Positions 56,618 to 64,000 of a DNA stretch of 64,000 bases are shown in pieces (within the stretch, counting starts at the first letter, position 1; each line of letters begins with the position of its first letter). Origin of the DNA: Planctomycetota bacterium (GTDB lineage Bacteria; Planctomycetota; Planctomycetia; JALXBF01); the NCBI GenBank assembly GCA_026991575.1, contig JALXBF010000105.1, positions 62,001-126,000 on the forward strand, written 5' to 3'. The position numbers and the translations under genes are program-made. Below the pieces are notes generated by a model. It was not told the origin of the DNA and did not search any database. It worked only from the letters and a program-made list of their open reading frames with translations.

Positions 56618-57463
56618 TCAGTTGCTCGAGCCGGCCACCGTCGGTTTGTCGTATCGGTGTGCTTCCTTGCCCAGGATGGCCTCGACTTCGTGTTCGAAGC
56701 CGCCCGTCTCGATCGGGCAATGCATGCCGCATTCCTTCGGCGCGTTGGTTTCCCACCACCAGCGGCCTGCGCGCGGATCCTCATCGGGACGGACCGGTCG
56801 GCAGCAGGGGGCGCAGCCAATGCTCTTGTAGCCCTTGTCGTACAGCTCGTTGTACGGCACGTCAAACTCGCGGATGTACTGCCAAACGTCCTCGGCAGTC
56901 CAGTCCGCCAGCGGGTTCAACTTCACAATGCCGCCATGATCGTGGTCGATTTCCACCTTGCGGATGTTGGCCCGAGTCGCCCACTGATCGCGACGCAGGC
57001 CGGTGATCCAGGCGTCCAGCCCTTTGAGAGCCCGCGTCAGCGGCAGCACCTTGCGAATGTGACAACACAGTAGCCGCAACGGCACACTCTTGCGGAACAG
57101 ATTCACGCCGTGCCGCCGCACCATCGCCTCCACCTGCGCCGCCTCCGGAAAGAGCACTTCGATCTTGATCCCGTAGCGCTCGCGCACGCGATCCATCAAC
57201 TCGTACGTTTCCTGCGGCAGCCGGCCCGTATCGACTGTGATCACCCGCACGTCCGGGTTGATGTGGTAGGCCATGTCAATCAGCACCATACTGTCGGCCT
57301 GGAAACTGGTCACGATCGCCAGCCGCGGATGGAACCGCTCAAAAGCCCACTCCAGCAGGTCCTCCGGCTCGCGATCGTCGAAGTACGTGGCCAGTTCGCC
57401 GGCCTCGTAATCGTCCATCACGAACCGCTGCTCTTCGGATTCCTGATGCCGAGCAACTGCCAT
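56618..57463 (-). CDS. cysH: Phosphoadenylyl/adenylyl-sulfate reductase (assimilatory)
   Basis: A 281-residue CysH. The double cysteine LCCHIRKV and the SIGCAPCC motif provide the cysteines of a [4Fe-4S] cluster, which points to the APS-reducing type. The terminal ECGMHC contains the nucleophilic Cys. Note the extra Cys in CAPCC, where Thr is common, and CGMHC in place of CGIH. Reduces activated sulfate to sulfite. GGAGGA lies 9 bases before the ATG at 57463. It follows the sulfite reductase gene by 49 bases in one transcript; thioredoxin would be the donor. Confidence 0.92.
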   Translation of the reverse strand: MAVARHQESEEQRFVMDDYEAGELATYFDDREPEDLLEWAFERFHPRLAIVTSFQADSMVLIDMAYHINPDVRVITVDTGRLPQETYELMDRVRERYGIKIEVLFPEAAQVEAMVRRHGVNLFRKSVPLRLLCCHIRKVLPLTRALKGLDAWITGLRRDQWATRANIRKVEIDHDHGGIVKLNPLADWTAEDVWQYIREFDVPYNELYDKGYKSIGCAPCCRPVRPDEDPRAGRWWWETNAPKECGMHCPIETGGFEHEVEAILGKEAHRYDKPTVAGSSN

Positions 57464-57512
57464 CGTGCCAAGTCCTCCGTCGGCTCTGGTCGCGTGAACA
57501 GCGCGTCGGGAT

Positions 57513-59180
57513 TCAAGCAGCAGGCTGACTGATGGGCTGCTCGCCACGGGCCAGCGCATCAAGCGTCTCATCGTCCAGGCGGCGGAAGAACTCCTGGGGC
57601 GTCTCGCCCTCGCGCCGCTGCGTCAGATAAGCCCGCACGAGCCGCTCCACACAGTACTTCACCTCATCGAACCGCACCCGGCGGACGACCGCTTTGGCAA
57701 TCCCTTTCTGAGGGCCAAGCCCGCCGCGAAGCAAGATGTCATAAGCCGGGACCTTGCCCTCCGGCGTACTCAGCGTCGTCCCCTGAATCCCAATGTCACC
57801 AACCCAGTGCTGACCGCACGCATGCGGGCAGCCATCCAGATAGATCCGCAAGTCGGCTGCCGCCTCGCCAAAGGTCGCCTCCAGGTGCTCGACGATCTCG
57901 ATCAGCTTCTGCTTGGTCTGCCCCACAGCGAAGTTGCAGTAGGGATCGCCCGTGCAGCCGATGCTGTGGCCGCGCAGCGGGTTGACGTCCAGCCGCAGTC
58001 CCACCTCATCAGCCATCCGACCAACTACCTCGTCCGCCCGCTCCGCGGGTACGTTGACCAGGATCAGATTCTGCTCACGGGTCAACCGGATCTCGGCGGC
58101 CACCGTCTCAGCGATCTCAGCCACCCGCACCATCTGCTCACCGCTCAACACACCAGGGAAGACCGGAAAACCGATGTACCGCCGACCATCCTTTTGAACA
58201 TGAACGCCCATGTGATCGGTCCGGCCGCGCGGCACTGGGTCTGCGGCCAGGTCCGCCAGTCGCCGGCCGAGCCGCTCTTCGAGCATCTGGCGAATCTTCT
58301 CAGGTCCATAGTCGTCGACCATGAACTTGAAGCGAGCCTTGGCGCGGGACATCCGGTAGCGGAGATCATCACGCCACAGTTGCATCAACGTCTCAGCGAC
58401 CTCCAACGCCTCATCGCAGGTCACGAACACACCCAGCGACCGCGCAATGCGGGGCACAGTCGACAGCCCCCCGCCAACCCAGACCGCAAAGCCGTGCTGG
58501 CCATCCTGCACGGTGCCCACCAGGGCAATGTCATGGATCTCCGGGGCATTGCAGTGGTAGGCACAAGCGGAGATGGTCCATTTGTGCTTGCGCGGCAGGT
58601 CGCCGTAGTCAGGATTGCCCGAGTAGCGGCGGTGAGCCTCCTGCACCAGCGGGCGCACGTCAAAGAGTTCGTCCGCATCAACGCCTGCCACCGGGCAGCT
58701 GGTGATGTTCCGGAGTACATCGCCGCAGCCCCCCTTAGTGGTCAGCCCCGCCGCCGCAAGCGTCTGGAAGATCTCCGGCAAGGCCTCCAGACGAATCCAA
58801 TGCAACTGGATATCCTGTCGCGTGGTCAGTTCGCCGCGGTTTTGGCCATAGCGTTGGGCTAGCTCGCCAATGGTGCGGAGTTTGGCCGGCGTGAGGATGC
58901 CACCGGGGATCTTGATCCGCATCATGAAGTAGCCGACCTTCGGCTTGTCGTGATACAGGCCGTGCCATTGCAGCCGAAGGACGTCCTCTTCGGGAATCTC
59001 CTCATAAGGCGTCGTGCTGATGCGGTCCAGGTCATCGATGATGGTCAGCGGAGCGCGCTGCTTCTTGATCCGTTCCACGTAGTTGCGGCGCAGCACCTCC
59101 TCAAGCGTCACCGGGCGGGTGGCCCGCTGCCGACGCCGCCGTTTCCGCAACGCTCTGGCACGCTCCGCTGCATCCGACAC
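57513..59180 (-). CDS. Ferredoxin-type sulfite (or nitrite) reductase
   Basis: A 555-residue sirohaem protein of the nitrite/sulfite reductase family with two ferredoxin-like halves. The C-terminal half has the cluster/sirohaem cysteines in GCTGDPYCNFAVGQ and DGCPHACGQHWVGDIG. Coupling to cysH strongly favours sulfite reduction to sulfide. The first 30 residues are Arg/Lys rich. The GTG at 59180 has GGAGAGG 6 bases upstream and is preferred over the ATG 18 codons earlier. Preceded by a recognisable promoter. Confidence 0.9.
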   Translation of the reverse strand: MSDAAERARALRKRRRRQRATRPVTLEEVLRRNYVERIKKQRAPLTIIDDLDRISTTPYEEIPEEDVLRLQWHGLYHDKPKVGYFMMRIKIPGGILTPAKLRTIGELAQRYGQNRGELTTRQDIQLHWIRLEALPEIFQTLAAAGLTTKGGCGDVLRNITSCPVAGVDADELFDVRPLVQEAHRRYSGNPDYGDLPRKHKWTISACAYHCNAPEIHDIALVGTVQDGQHGFAVWVGGGLSTVPRIARSLGVFVTCDEALEVAETLMQLWRDDLRYRMSRAKARFKFMVDDYGPEKIRQMLEERLGRRLADLAADPVPRGRTDHMGVHVQKDGRRYIGFPVFPGVLSGEQMVRVAEIAETVAAEIRLTREQNLILVNVPAERADEVVGRMADEVGLRLDVNPLRGHSIGCTGDPYCNFAVGQTKQKLIEIVEHLEATFGEAAADLRIYLDGCPHACGQHWVGDIGIQGTTLSTPEGKVPAYDILLRGGLGPQKGIAKAVVRRVRFDEVKYCVERLVRAYLTQRREGETPQEFFRRLDDETLDALARGEQPISQPAA

Positions 59181-59279
59181 GACCGACCTCTCCGTTTGCG
59201 TTGCTGCCTTGCTCCCGATCACCCCACGACTCAAGACCGCTACGGCATCTATCGGCCATCGTGAGCAAGGTCATTAACT

Positions 59280-59307
59280 ATGTTAGGAAACCCAAAAGAG
59301 AAGTCAA
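59280..59307 (-). promoter_or_regulatory. Promoter of the sulfite reductase-cysH transcript
   Basis: On the minus strand TTGACT (59302-59307), a 16-base spacer and TAACAT (59280-59285) lie in a distinctly AT-rich patch (about 59260-59335). Transcription would begin near 59273, giving a leader of about 93 bases before the GTG start. No obvious operator or riboswitch in the leader. Confidence 0.5.
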
Positions 59308-59385
59308 GCAACCAATTTGATGACATTTAACGATACAGCGGACGTGCCATGCGGCTCCTGCAGGTCGTACGGATGTTGCCGGGAG

Positions 59386-61725
59386 CTACGGCTCGTCACC
59401 GACCGAGCGCATGCGGAACGGCTCGCTCAGCACGATCCCCTCAATGACCGCCGAGAACCGATAGTCCCGCTCGGCAACGTACTGCACGATCTCGTCCACG
59501 GCACACTGGTCCTGAGGCGTCAGTCCGCGGCCGATCGCGTAGGTCAGCAGCTTCTTGACAAGCGTTTCGACAAACTGTTCTTTCCGATCCAGCAGCACCC
59601 GCTTCAGGTCAGCCGGACCAGCAACGGAGACGCCTCCAGGAAGCGTCCCGCTGGGGTCGATCGGCAGTCCGTTGTCCTCTTCCCGCCACTTGCCGATCGG
59701 ATCGAAGTTCTCTAGCACGAAGCCCAGCGTGTCCATTTCCTCGTGGCACACCGCACACGCCGGGTTCTCGCGGTGCTTCTGCAGTCGCTCCTTGAGCGTC
59801 TTACCCTTGACCGGCTCCTCGCCCAGCGGTGGTGCGCCCGGTGGCGGCGGCGGTGGCGGGGAGCCAAGGATTGTCTCCAGAATCCACTTGCCTCGTTTCA
59901 CCGGGCTGGTACGGGTCGGGTTCGACGTGACCGTGAGCACGCTGGCTTGCGTGATGACCCCACCACGGTTCGGATCGTTCAGCTTCACGCGTCGGAATTG
60001 CTCCCCGTGTACGCCGTCGATGCCGTACAGCTTCGCCAGCGGTTCGTTCACCCAGGTGTAATCGGCGTCCAGAAATTCCAGCACGCTGCGGTCTTCGCGA
60101 AGAATCGTCTCGAAGAACAGCCGCGTCTCCTGCCACATAGCCTGCCGCAGCGCGTCGTTGAACTCCGGAAACTGCTGTGGGTCTGGATTCACCTGGGCCA
60201 GGTTCCGCAGTTGCAGCCACTGATCGCCGAAATTCTGAACCAACTGACTGGCTCGCGGGTCGCGGAGCATGCGGCGCACCTGTTCGAGGAGCACTTCCGG
60301 CTTAGTCAACTCCCCGCGCTTGGCCAGCTCGAACAACTGTTCGTCCGGCATCGTGCTCCAGAGGAAATAGCTCAGCCGCGTCGCGAGCTCATAGCCGTTC
60401 AGCGGCCGCACGTCGCCCTGGCGCTCATCGCCCGGAGCGGCTCGGTCAAGCTCGATGCGGTACAGGAAGTGTGGCGAGACCAATACTGCGCTCATCGCCA
60501 CCTGAATGCCCACTTCAAACGGCTGGCCGTCGGCCAGTGCCTGGTCCACCAGCCGCAGCAGCCTCCGGAGTTCGTCATGCGTTACCGGCCGCCGAAACGC
60601 TCGGCTGGCGAAGCGTCGCAGGATCTGACGCGCGCACTCCAGATCGTGCGGCTCCTCACCCTCGTGGCCCCGGCAGGCAAGCAGCCGGCGGTACGCACCA
60701 GGCAGCTTCCCCAATCCGGCCGGACGTCGCGGCCCTACAAGCGAAATCGATCCAACGATCAGGTTGCGATCCCGTTCTCCGGGGTCCGGCGCGGTGGGGG
60801 CATAGTAATCGTTGAGGAACCGAACAGCGACCGAATGACGCCCGGGCGACAACCTGATTCTCACACGGAATCGCTCCAGCGGCTCCCCCTCGCCCTGGAC
60901 CGCCACCGTCCGGAGCGGCTTGCCGTCCAGCTGCAATTTGGCTTTCGCCTTCTCGGCACCCGCCTGGTCGGCCGTCAGCTCAAACACCAGGTCGTACCAG
61001 CCGGCCGTCTTGACGGTGAACTCCGTCTGCACCGCTCCGCTGCTGGTCAGGATTCGCCCCAACCGGTGGCGGCCACCGCCGCGAAGCCGACCGCCGGAGT
61101 GGACGATCACAGGTGGCGGCTGAGGTGCAGGGATTGCCCGCTCGACTGCGATTAGGGCGCAGTCCAGATACTTTTCCAGCAGCAGCGGGGAAACGGACAA
61201 CACGTCGGCGATGTTGTCGAAACCATAGCCGACCTCGTCGGCGGGCAGCCGGTCGGTGAAGTCCACGTCGATATACAGTAGGTCACGGATGGTGTTGTTG
61301 TATTCGACCCGGTTGAGCCGCCGGACCGTGACTCGTCCAGGCCGCGGTTCGCCACACTCGACGCCAAAAACATACCGCTCAATCCATTCCAGGATGACCC
61401 GTGCCTCTTCACGCGTCGGTTGCGGAGACTTCGCCGGCGGCATCCGCTGGGCTTCGACCATGTCATAGACCAGCTCCCATGTATCCACGTCCCGGATCGC
61501 ATCGGCCGCGGACCGGTAACGGCTCAGGTCGATATCCGCCTTCGCCTCTGGCCCTTCGTGGCATTCATTGCAGTACTTCTGCATCAGCGGCCGCACTTGT
61601 CGCACGAACGCGCCTGCGTCCGGGTCGCCTTTGGCCTGCCCGCTCACCTGCGCAACGGCCGACCCCGACAGCGGAACAAGCAGGCAGCAGACGGTCACAA
61701 GCACGGCAAAGGGCTGCTTGGCCAT
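59386..61725 (-). CDS. Planctomycete multi-domain cytochrome-c protein (DUF1587/1592/1588/1585 type)
   Basis: A 779-residue exported protein. The signal peptide covers residues 1-25. A haem c site CNECH lies near residues 53-57 in the planctomycete cytochrome-c-like domain. The next parts match the DUF1587 (LNRVEYNNTIRDLL), a carbohydrate-binding-like insert (about 210-310), DUF1592 (ATRLSYFLWSTMPDEQL) and DUF1588 (NRGGVITQASVLTVTSNPTRTSPVKRG) regions. The C-terminal part (FVETLVKKLLTYAIGRGLTPQD) matches DUF1585. Such proteins are abundant in Planctomycetota and their function is unknown; extracellular redox or polymer degradation has been proposed. GGAG lies 7 bases before the ATG. Confidence 0.92.
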   Translation of the reverse strand: MAKQPFAVLVTVCCLLVPLSGSAVAQVSGQAKGDPDAGAFVRQVRPLMQKYCNECHEGPEAKADIDLSRYRSAADAIRDVDTWELVYDMVEAQRMPPAKSPQPTREEARVILEWIERYVFGVECGEPRPGRVTVRRLNRVEYNNTIRDLLYIDVDFTDRLPADEVGYGFDNIADVLSVSPLLLEKYLDCALIAVERAIPAPQPPPVIVHSGGRLRGGGRHRLGRILTSSGAVQTEFTVKTAGWYDLVFELTADQAGAEKAKAKLQLDGKPLRTVAVQGEGEPLERFRVRIRLSPGRHSVAVRFLNDYYAPTAPDPGERDRNLIVGSISLVGPRRPAGLGKLPGAYRRLLACRGHEGEEPHDLECARQILRRFASRAFRRPVTHDELRRLLRLVDQALADGQPFEVGIQVAMSAVLVSPHFLYRIELDRAAPGDERQGDVRPLNGYELATRLSYFLWSTMPDEQLFELAKRGELTKPEVLLEQVRRMLRDPRASQLVQNFGDQWLQLRNLAQVNPDPQQFPEFNDALRQAMWQETRLFFETILREDRSVLEFLDADYTWVNEPLAKLYGIDGVHGEQFRRVKLNDPNRGGVITQASVLTVTSNPTRTSPVKRGKWILETILGSPPPPPPPGAPPLGEEPVKGKTLKERLQKHRENPACAVCHEEMDTLGFVLENFDPIGKWREEDNGLPIDPSGTLPGGVSVAGPADLKRVLLDRKEQFVETLVKKLLTYAIGRGLTPQDQCAVDEIVQYVAERDYRFSAVIEGIVLSEPFRMRSVGDEP

Positions 61726-62551
61726 CGTGATGCTCCGGATACAGGCAATCGGGGATGGTCTTGCGGCGGGCGGATCAAGAACGGATTAGGGTCCTTGACG
61801 GATCAAGGCTTGCTTACGTCTACATCATGCTAAGCGATCGCAACACCGCGAGCAACCCAAACGGGAATGCGGCACCTACGAGCCACTAACCGCCGGCAGT
61901 AGCACGCACGTTCCCCCCAGACGGTCACCCCCTCAACCTGATTACGGCCATCGACCATGACGGCGGCGTCTTGTGAATATCACATGTGTGCAGAGACAGG
62001 CAGTCACCCGGCTACTTTATCCGCGACGATCGCTGCCAGAGCAGGGTTCGGGTCGTAGCGTGGCACGTTCTTCCGACCCCCATGGAGCACCGCGGGTGGC
62101 AGCGGTGGCTGCGCGACCACTGTCGCCACATGCTGACCCGTTACGGTCGCTGCGGGCGTTTCTGCACCGGAGCGGCGGTCGAACCCGCTTACAGCTCGGC
62201 GGCGCGTACGGTCTGATCAGCAGTCCCCGGCGTGACAGCAACCGCAGCACTACAACGAGCCGAACGTCTGCCCCCGACCTCCTGTGATCGGCCCTCGGCC
62301 TGGCTTCCGAACGTAGCACGGGTTCCAACTGAGCCTGCGTGTAGGCGGGCGGGGTGGCGGGCGGGCCAGGCGAGCAGCCGGCAGGTGTGCTTCCCGGCGA
62401 ATCAGGTGGGGTGATGCGCGCCCTGCGCGCGCAGCCTCGGTAGACGGCTAGTCCGGTGGTTTGGGTTTCGCCACGGAAGGTCGATTCAGAGCGTTCGCGT
62501 AGCCATGCTGGTCTTGCCCACCCCGGCCCCAGACGTCGTGTTGGCGACGGG
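61726..62551. other. Gene-free stretch upstream of the cytochrome-c protein
   Basis: About 825 bases without a credible gene. The open frames present are Arg/Ser-rich, lack ribosome binding sites and have no recognisable motif. No tRNA, terminator with T run or repeat is seen. The palindrome at 61793-61808 is the only notable element. It lies between the 5' end of one minus-strand gene and the 3' end of another. Confidence 0.5.
61793..61808. promoter_or_regulatory. Operator-like palindrome upstream of the cytochrome-c protein
   Basis: CCTTGACGGATCAAGG has a perfect 6-base inverted repeat (CCTTGA/TCAAGG) around a 4-base centre, about 70 bases before the ATG at 61725. A second GGATCAAG-like half lies at 61771-61779. 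It could bind a dimeric regulator; chance is possible. Confidence 0.3.
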
Positions 62552-63637
62552 CTATGCAGCGCTGGGATCGTTCGATTCTAGGAGTCCCAGGTCGCGGAGC
62601 TTGCGGTAGAGCGTGTTGCGGTTGATCCCGAGCCGCTCGGCCGCTTTGGTCTGTGTCCCGCCGCATTCGCGCATCACCTGCCGGATCAACTCGCGCTCCA
62701 CCACCTCGATCGCCCGCTCGTACAGATCGCCGGCCAACGGGCCTGCCGTCTCGATCACCAACGACGCCAGGTCGCGGGCCAGCTGCGTGAGCTCCTGTTC
62801 GTGGGCCGGCCGGCGTCCGATGCGGAACGCCTGTTCGCCCCGCACCCTGGCCGGCAGGTCTTCCGGCGTGATCTCCTTGCCTTGCGCCAGCACGACGGCC
62901 CGGGCGATGGCATTCTGCAATTCGCGGACGTTGCCCGGCCAGTCGTACGCGAGCAAGACCTCCATTGTCGCGCGCCCGATTCTGAGCGGGGGCCGGTCGT
63001 AGTCGGCGCAGAATTGACGCACGAAGTAGCGTGCCAGCAGTGGGATATCCTCACGGCGTTCTCGGAGCGGGGGCAGATCGATCTGGACGACATTCAGTCG
63101 GTAGTAAAGGTCTTCACGAAACCGACCTTCGCGAATGAGCTGTTCCAGGTCGTGGTTCGTTGCGGCTACAACGCGCACGTCGACACGGATCGTCTGCGTG
63201 TCGCCCACCCGCTCAAATTCCCCCTCCTGCAACACCCTCAACAGCTTTACCTGAAGCTGCAGGCTGGTGCTGCTGATCTCGTCCAGGAAGATCGATCCGG
63301 TATGGGCGGCTTCGAACCGGCCGGTCCGGTTGGCAATGGCTCCGGTGAACGCGCCTTTGACGTGTCCGAACAATTCGCTCTCCAGCAGCCCCTCGCTGAG
63401 CGCACCACAGTTGACGCGGATGAACGGGCCGGTCCGTCGCGGGCTCAGCGTGTGAATGGCCCGTGCCACAAGCTCTTTGCCCGTCCCGGTCTCACCCACC
63501 AGCAGCACGCTAGCGGAGCTGCGCGCGACGCAGCGGGTGATCTCAGCCACCTGCCGCATGGACCGACTGCGCGCAATGACACCTGGCAAAACCTCGTCGG
63601 TCTGCTCAACCTCGTCGAACCAATCAGCACTGGCCAT
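62552..63637 (-). CDS. Sigma-54-dependent transcriptional activator (AAA+ plus Fis HTH)
   Basis: A 361-residue enhancer-binding protein. The AAA+ domain has Walker A GETGTGKE (48-55), the sigma-54 contact loop GAFTGA (95-100), a GSIFLDEI Walker B and the sensor segments WPGNVREL and RLNVV. A Fis-type helix-turn-helix ends the protein ([17 protein letters not shown]). Only about 20 residues precede the AAA+ domain, so there is no receiver or other sensory domain. Activity may be set by a partner, expression level or a one-component role. The preceding minus-strand gene is 35 bases upstream. Confidence 0.93.
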   Translation of the reverse strand: MASADWFDEVEQTDEVLPGVIARSRSMRQVAEITRCVARSSASVLLVGETGTGKELVARAIHTLSPRRTGPFIRVNCGALSEGLLESELFGHVKGAFTGAIANRTGRFEAAHTGSIFLDEISSTSLQLQVKLLRVLQEGEFERVGDTQTIRVDVRVVAATNHDLEQLIREGRFREDLYYRLNVVQIDLPPLRERREDIPLLARYFVRQFCADYDRPPLRIGRATMEVLLAYDWPGNVRELQNAIARAVVLAQGKEITPEDLPARVRGEQAFRIGRRPAHEQELTQLARDLASLVIETAGPLAGDLYERAIEVVERELIRQVMRECGGTQTKAAERLGINRNTLYRKLRDLGLLESNDPSAA

Positions 63638-63671
63638 GAAACCAAACCACCCCCGCCTCCCTCAGCTCCTC

Positions 63672-64000
63672 TCACTCAGCCTGCTGCTCGGCAGCGCGTG
63701 CCGCCGCCGTTGCGTTCTGAGCCGGAGCGTGGTAGCGAGGCACGGTAAACCGGAGAAGCACCTCCCGCTGGAATGACGGCTCACCGCCCAACGCGGCAGC
63801 CAACAACACTAGCTCGCGATAAAGCGGGGCGCCCAGCTCCTGGCGGCCACGCAACAGTTGCGTGAGTCGGTCCGTTGGCGCCGGCTCGACCAGCAGCCCG
63901 TGTCGGCGGATCGAGAACCGGGCCGCTCGGGCAGCTGCCGTGCGCAACGCGTCGCTGGCCGAACTGTCCACCACCAGTTCCAACAGCGCCGCCTGAGCCC
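63672..64000 (-). CDS. Unknown protein, C-terminal part (5' end beyond the window)
   Basis: The frame is open from the right edge to a TGA at 63672, giving at least 109 residues. It is helical, rich in Ala, Arg and Leu (ALLELVVDSSASDALRTAAARAARF, LYRELVLLAAALGGE), compatible with a repeat-type protein such as HEAT but not assignable. It ends with a basic-to-acidic polar tail. It lies 34 bases upstream of the sigma-54 activator and may share its transcript. Confidence 0.6.
   Translation of the reverse strand, partial: AQAALLELVVDSSASDALRTAAARAARFSIRRHGLLVEPAPTDRLTQLLRGRQELGAPLYRELVLLAAALGGEPSFQREVLLRFTVPRYHAPAQNATAAARAAEQQAE

Noticed and set aside
62017-62328. Minus-strand frame of 103 codons in the gene-free region
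   Set aside because: Arg/Ser-rich without motif, start signal or neighbour support.

Overview
The window is about 62-63% GC bacterial chromosome and most resembles a member of Planctomycetota. The supporting genes are a giant multi-domain DUF1587/1592/1588/1585-type cytochrome-c surface protein (59386-61725), a secreted sulfatase, a tetrahydromethanopterin/methanofuran (H4MPT/MFR) cofactor biosynthesis cluster that among bacteria is found mainly in methylotrophs and Planctomycetota, futalosine-pathway menaquinone genes, and many genes with GTG starts and short intergenic regions. The taxonomic call is an inference. No rRNA, tRNA, CRISPR array, insertion sequence or prophage was seen.

Layout. 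1-4356 (+): end of a beta-propeller protein, iron-containing alcohol dehydrogenase, CopD-like membrane protein, an amidohydrolase that is probably aminodeoxyfutalosine deaminase, and a small cytochrome c with its own promoter. 4517-6431 (-): mqnA-mqnC, which with the deaminase gives three steps of the futalosine route to menaquinone. 6521-15714 (-): a lipoprotein, then the cofactor cluster. This comprises a DUF6513/dihydropteroate-synthase-like protein, a pterin carbinolamine dehydratase homologue, an SDR lacking its catalytic Tyr and Ser, a HEAT-repeat protein, an amino-acid-kinase-fold kinase (MfnE-like), an ASKHA/hydantoinase-fold protein (MfnF-like), a divergent NagB-fold protein and an ATP-grasp ligase (MfnD-like), plus a possible coupled small ORF. 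A good sigma-70-type promoter sits ahead of the HEAT-SDR-PCD-DHPS half. 15888-19046 (+): a DEDD exonuclease-like protein and a FadB/FadJ-type beta-oxidation enzyme.

19128-27297 (-) holds a membrane-arm-only complex I operon, nuoH-J-K-L-M-N, with no nuoI or peripheral-arm genes, and a ferritin-like helical protein downstream. 27985-32721 (-) is dnaK followed by clpB, separated by a strong terminator. 33127-41637 (+) carries housekeeping genes (pheA, tpiA, secG, then the yicC-gmk-rpoZ-coaC-coaB block), a Tat-signal beta-helix protein and a secreted GH2 enzyme. 41736-44632 (-) is an MlaF-MlaE fusion with a membrane-anchored partner. 44976-45514 (-) appears to be a broken secreted-protein gene. 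45645-49032 (+) is truB, sulfatase and an alpha/beta hydrolase. 49042-50912 (-) is an AmrS-type radical SAM enzyme and nadD; priA follows on (+). 53646-59180 (-) holds hemA-ccsA, an unknown gene and the assimilatory sulfur pair cysH/sulfite reductase with a recognisable promoter and terminator. The window ends with the large cytochrome protein, an 0.8 kb gene-free stretch, a sigma-54 activator and a truncated gene.

The most interesting region is 7405-15714. It contains the recognisable methanofuran-side enzymes (kinase, condensing enzyme, glutamate ligase) and the pterin-side enzymes, together with three conspicuous proteins of unknown role: an active-site-defective SDR, a NagB homologue lacking the catalytic Asp, and a HEAT scaffold.
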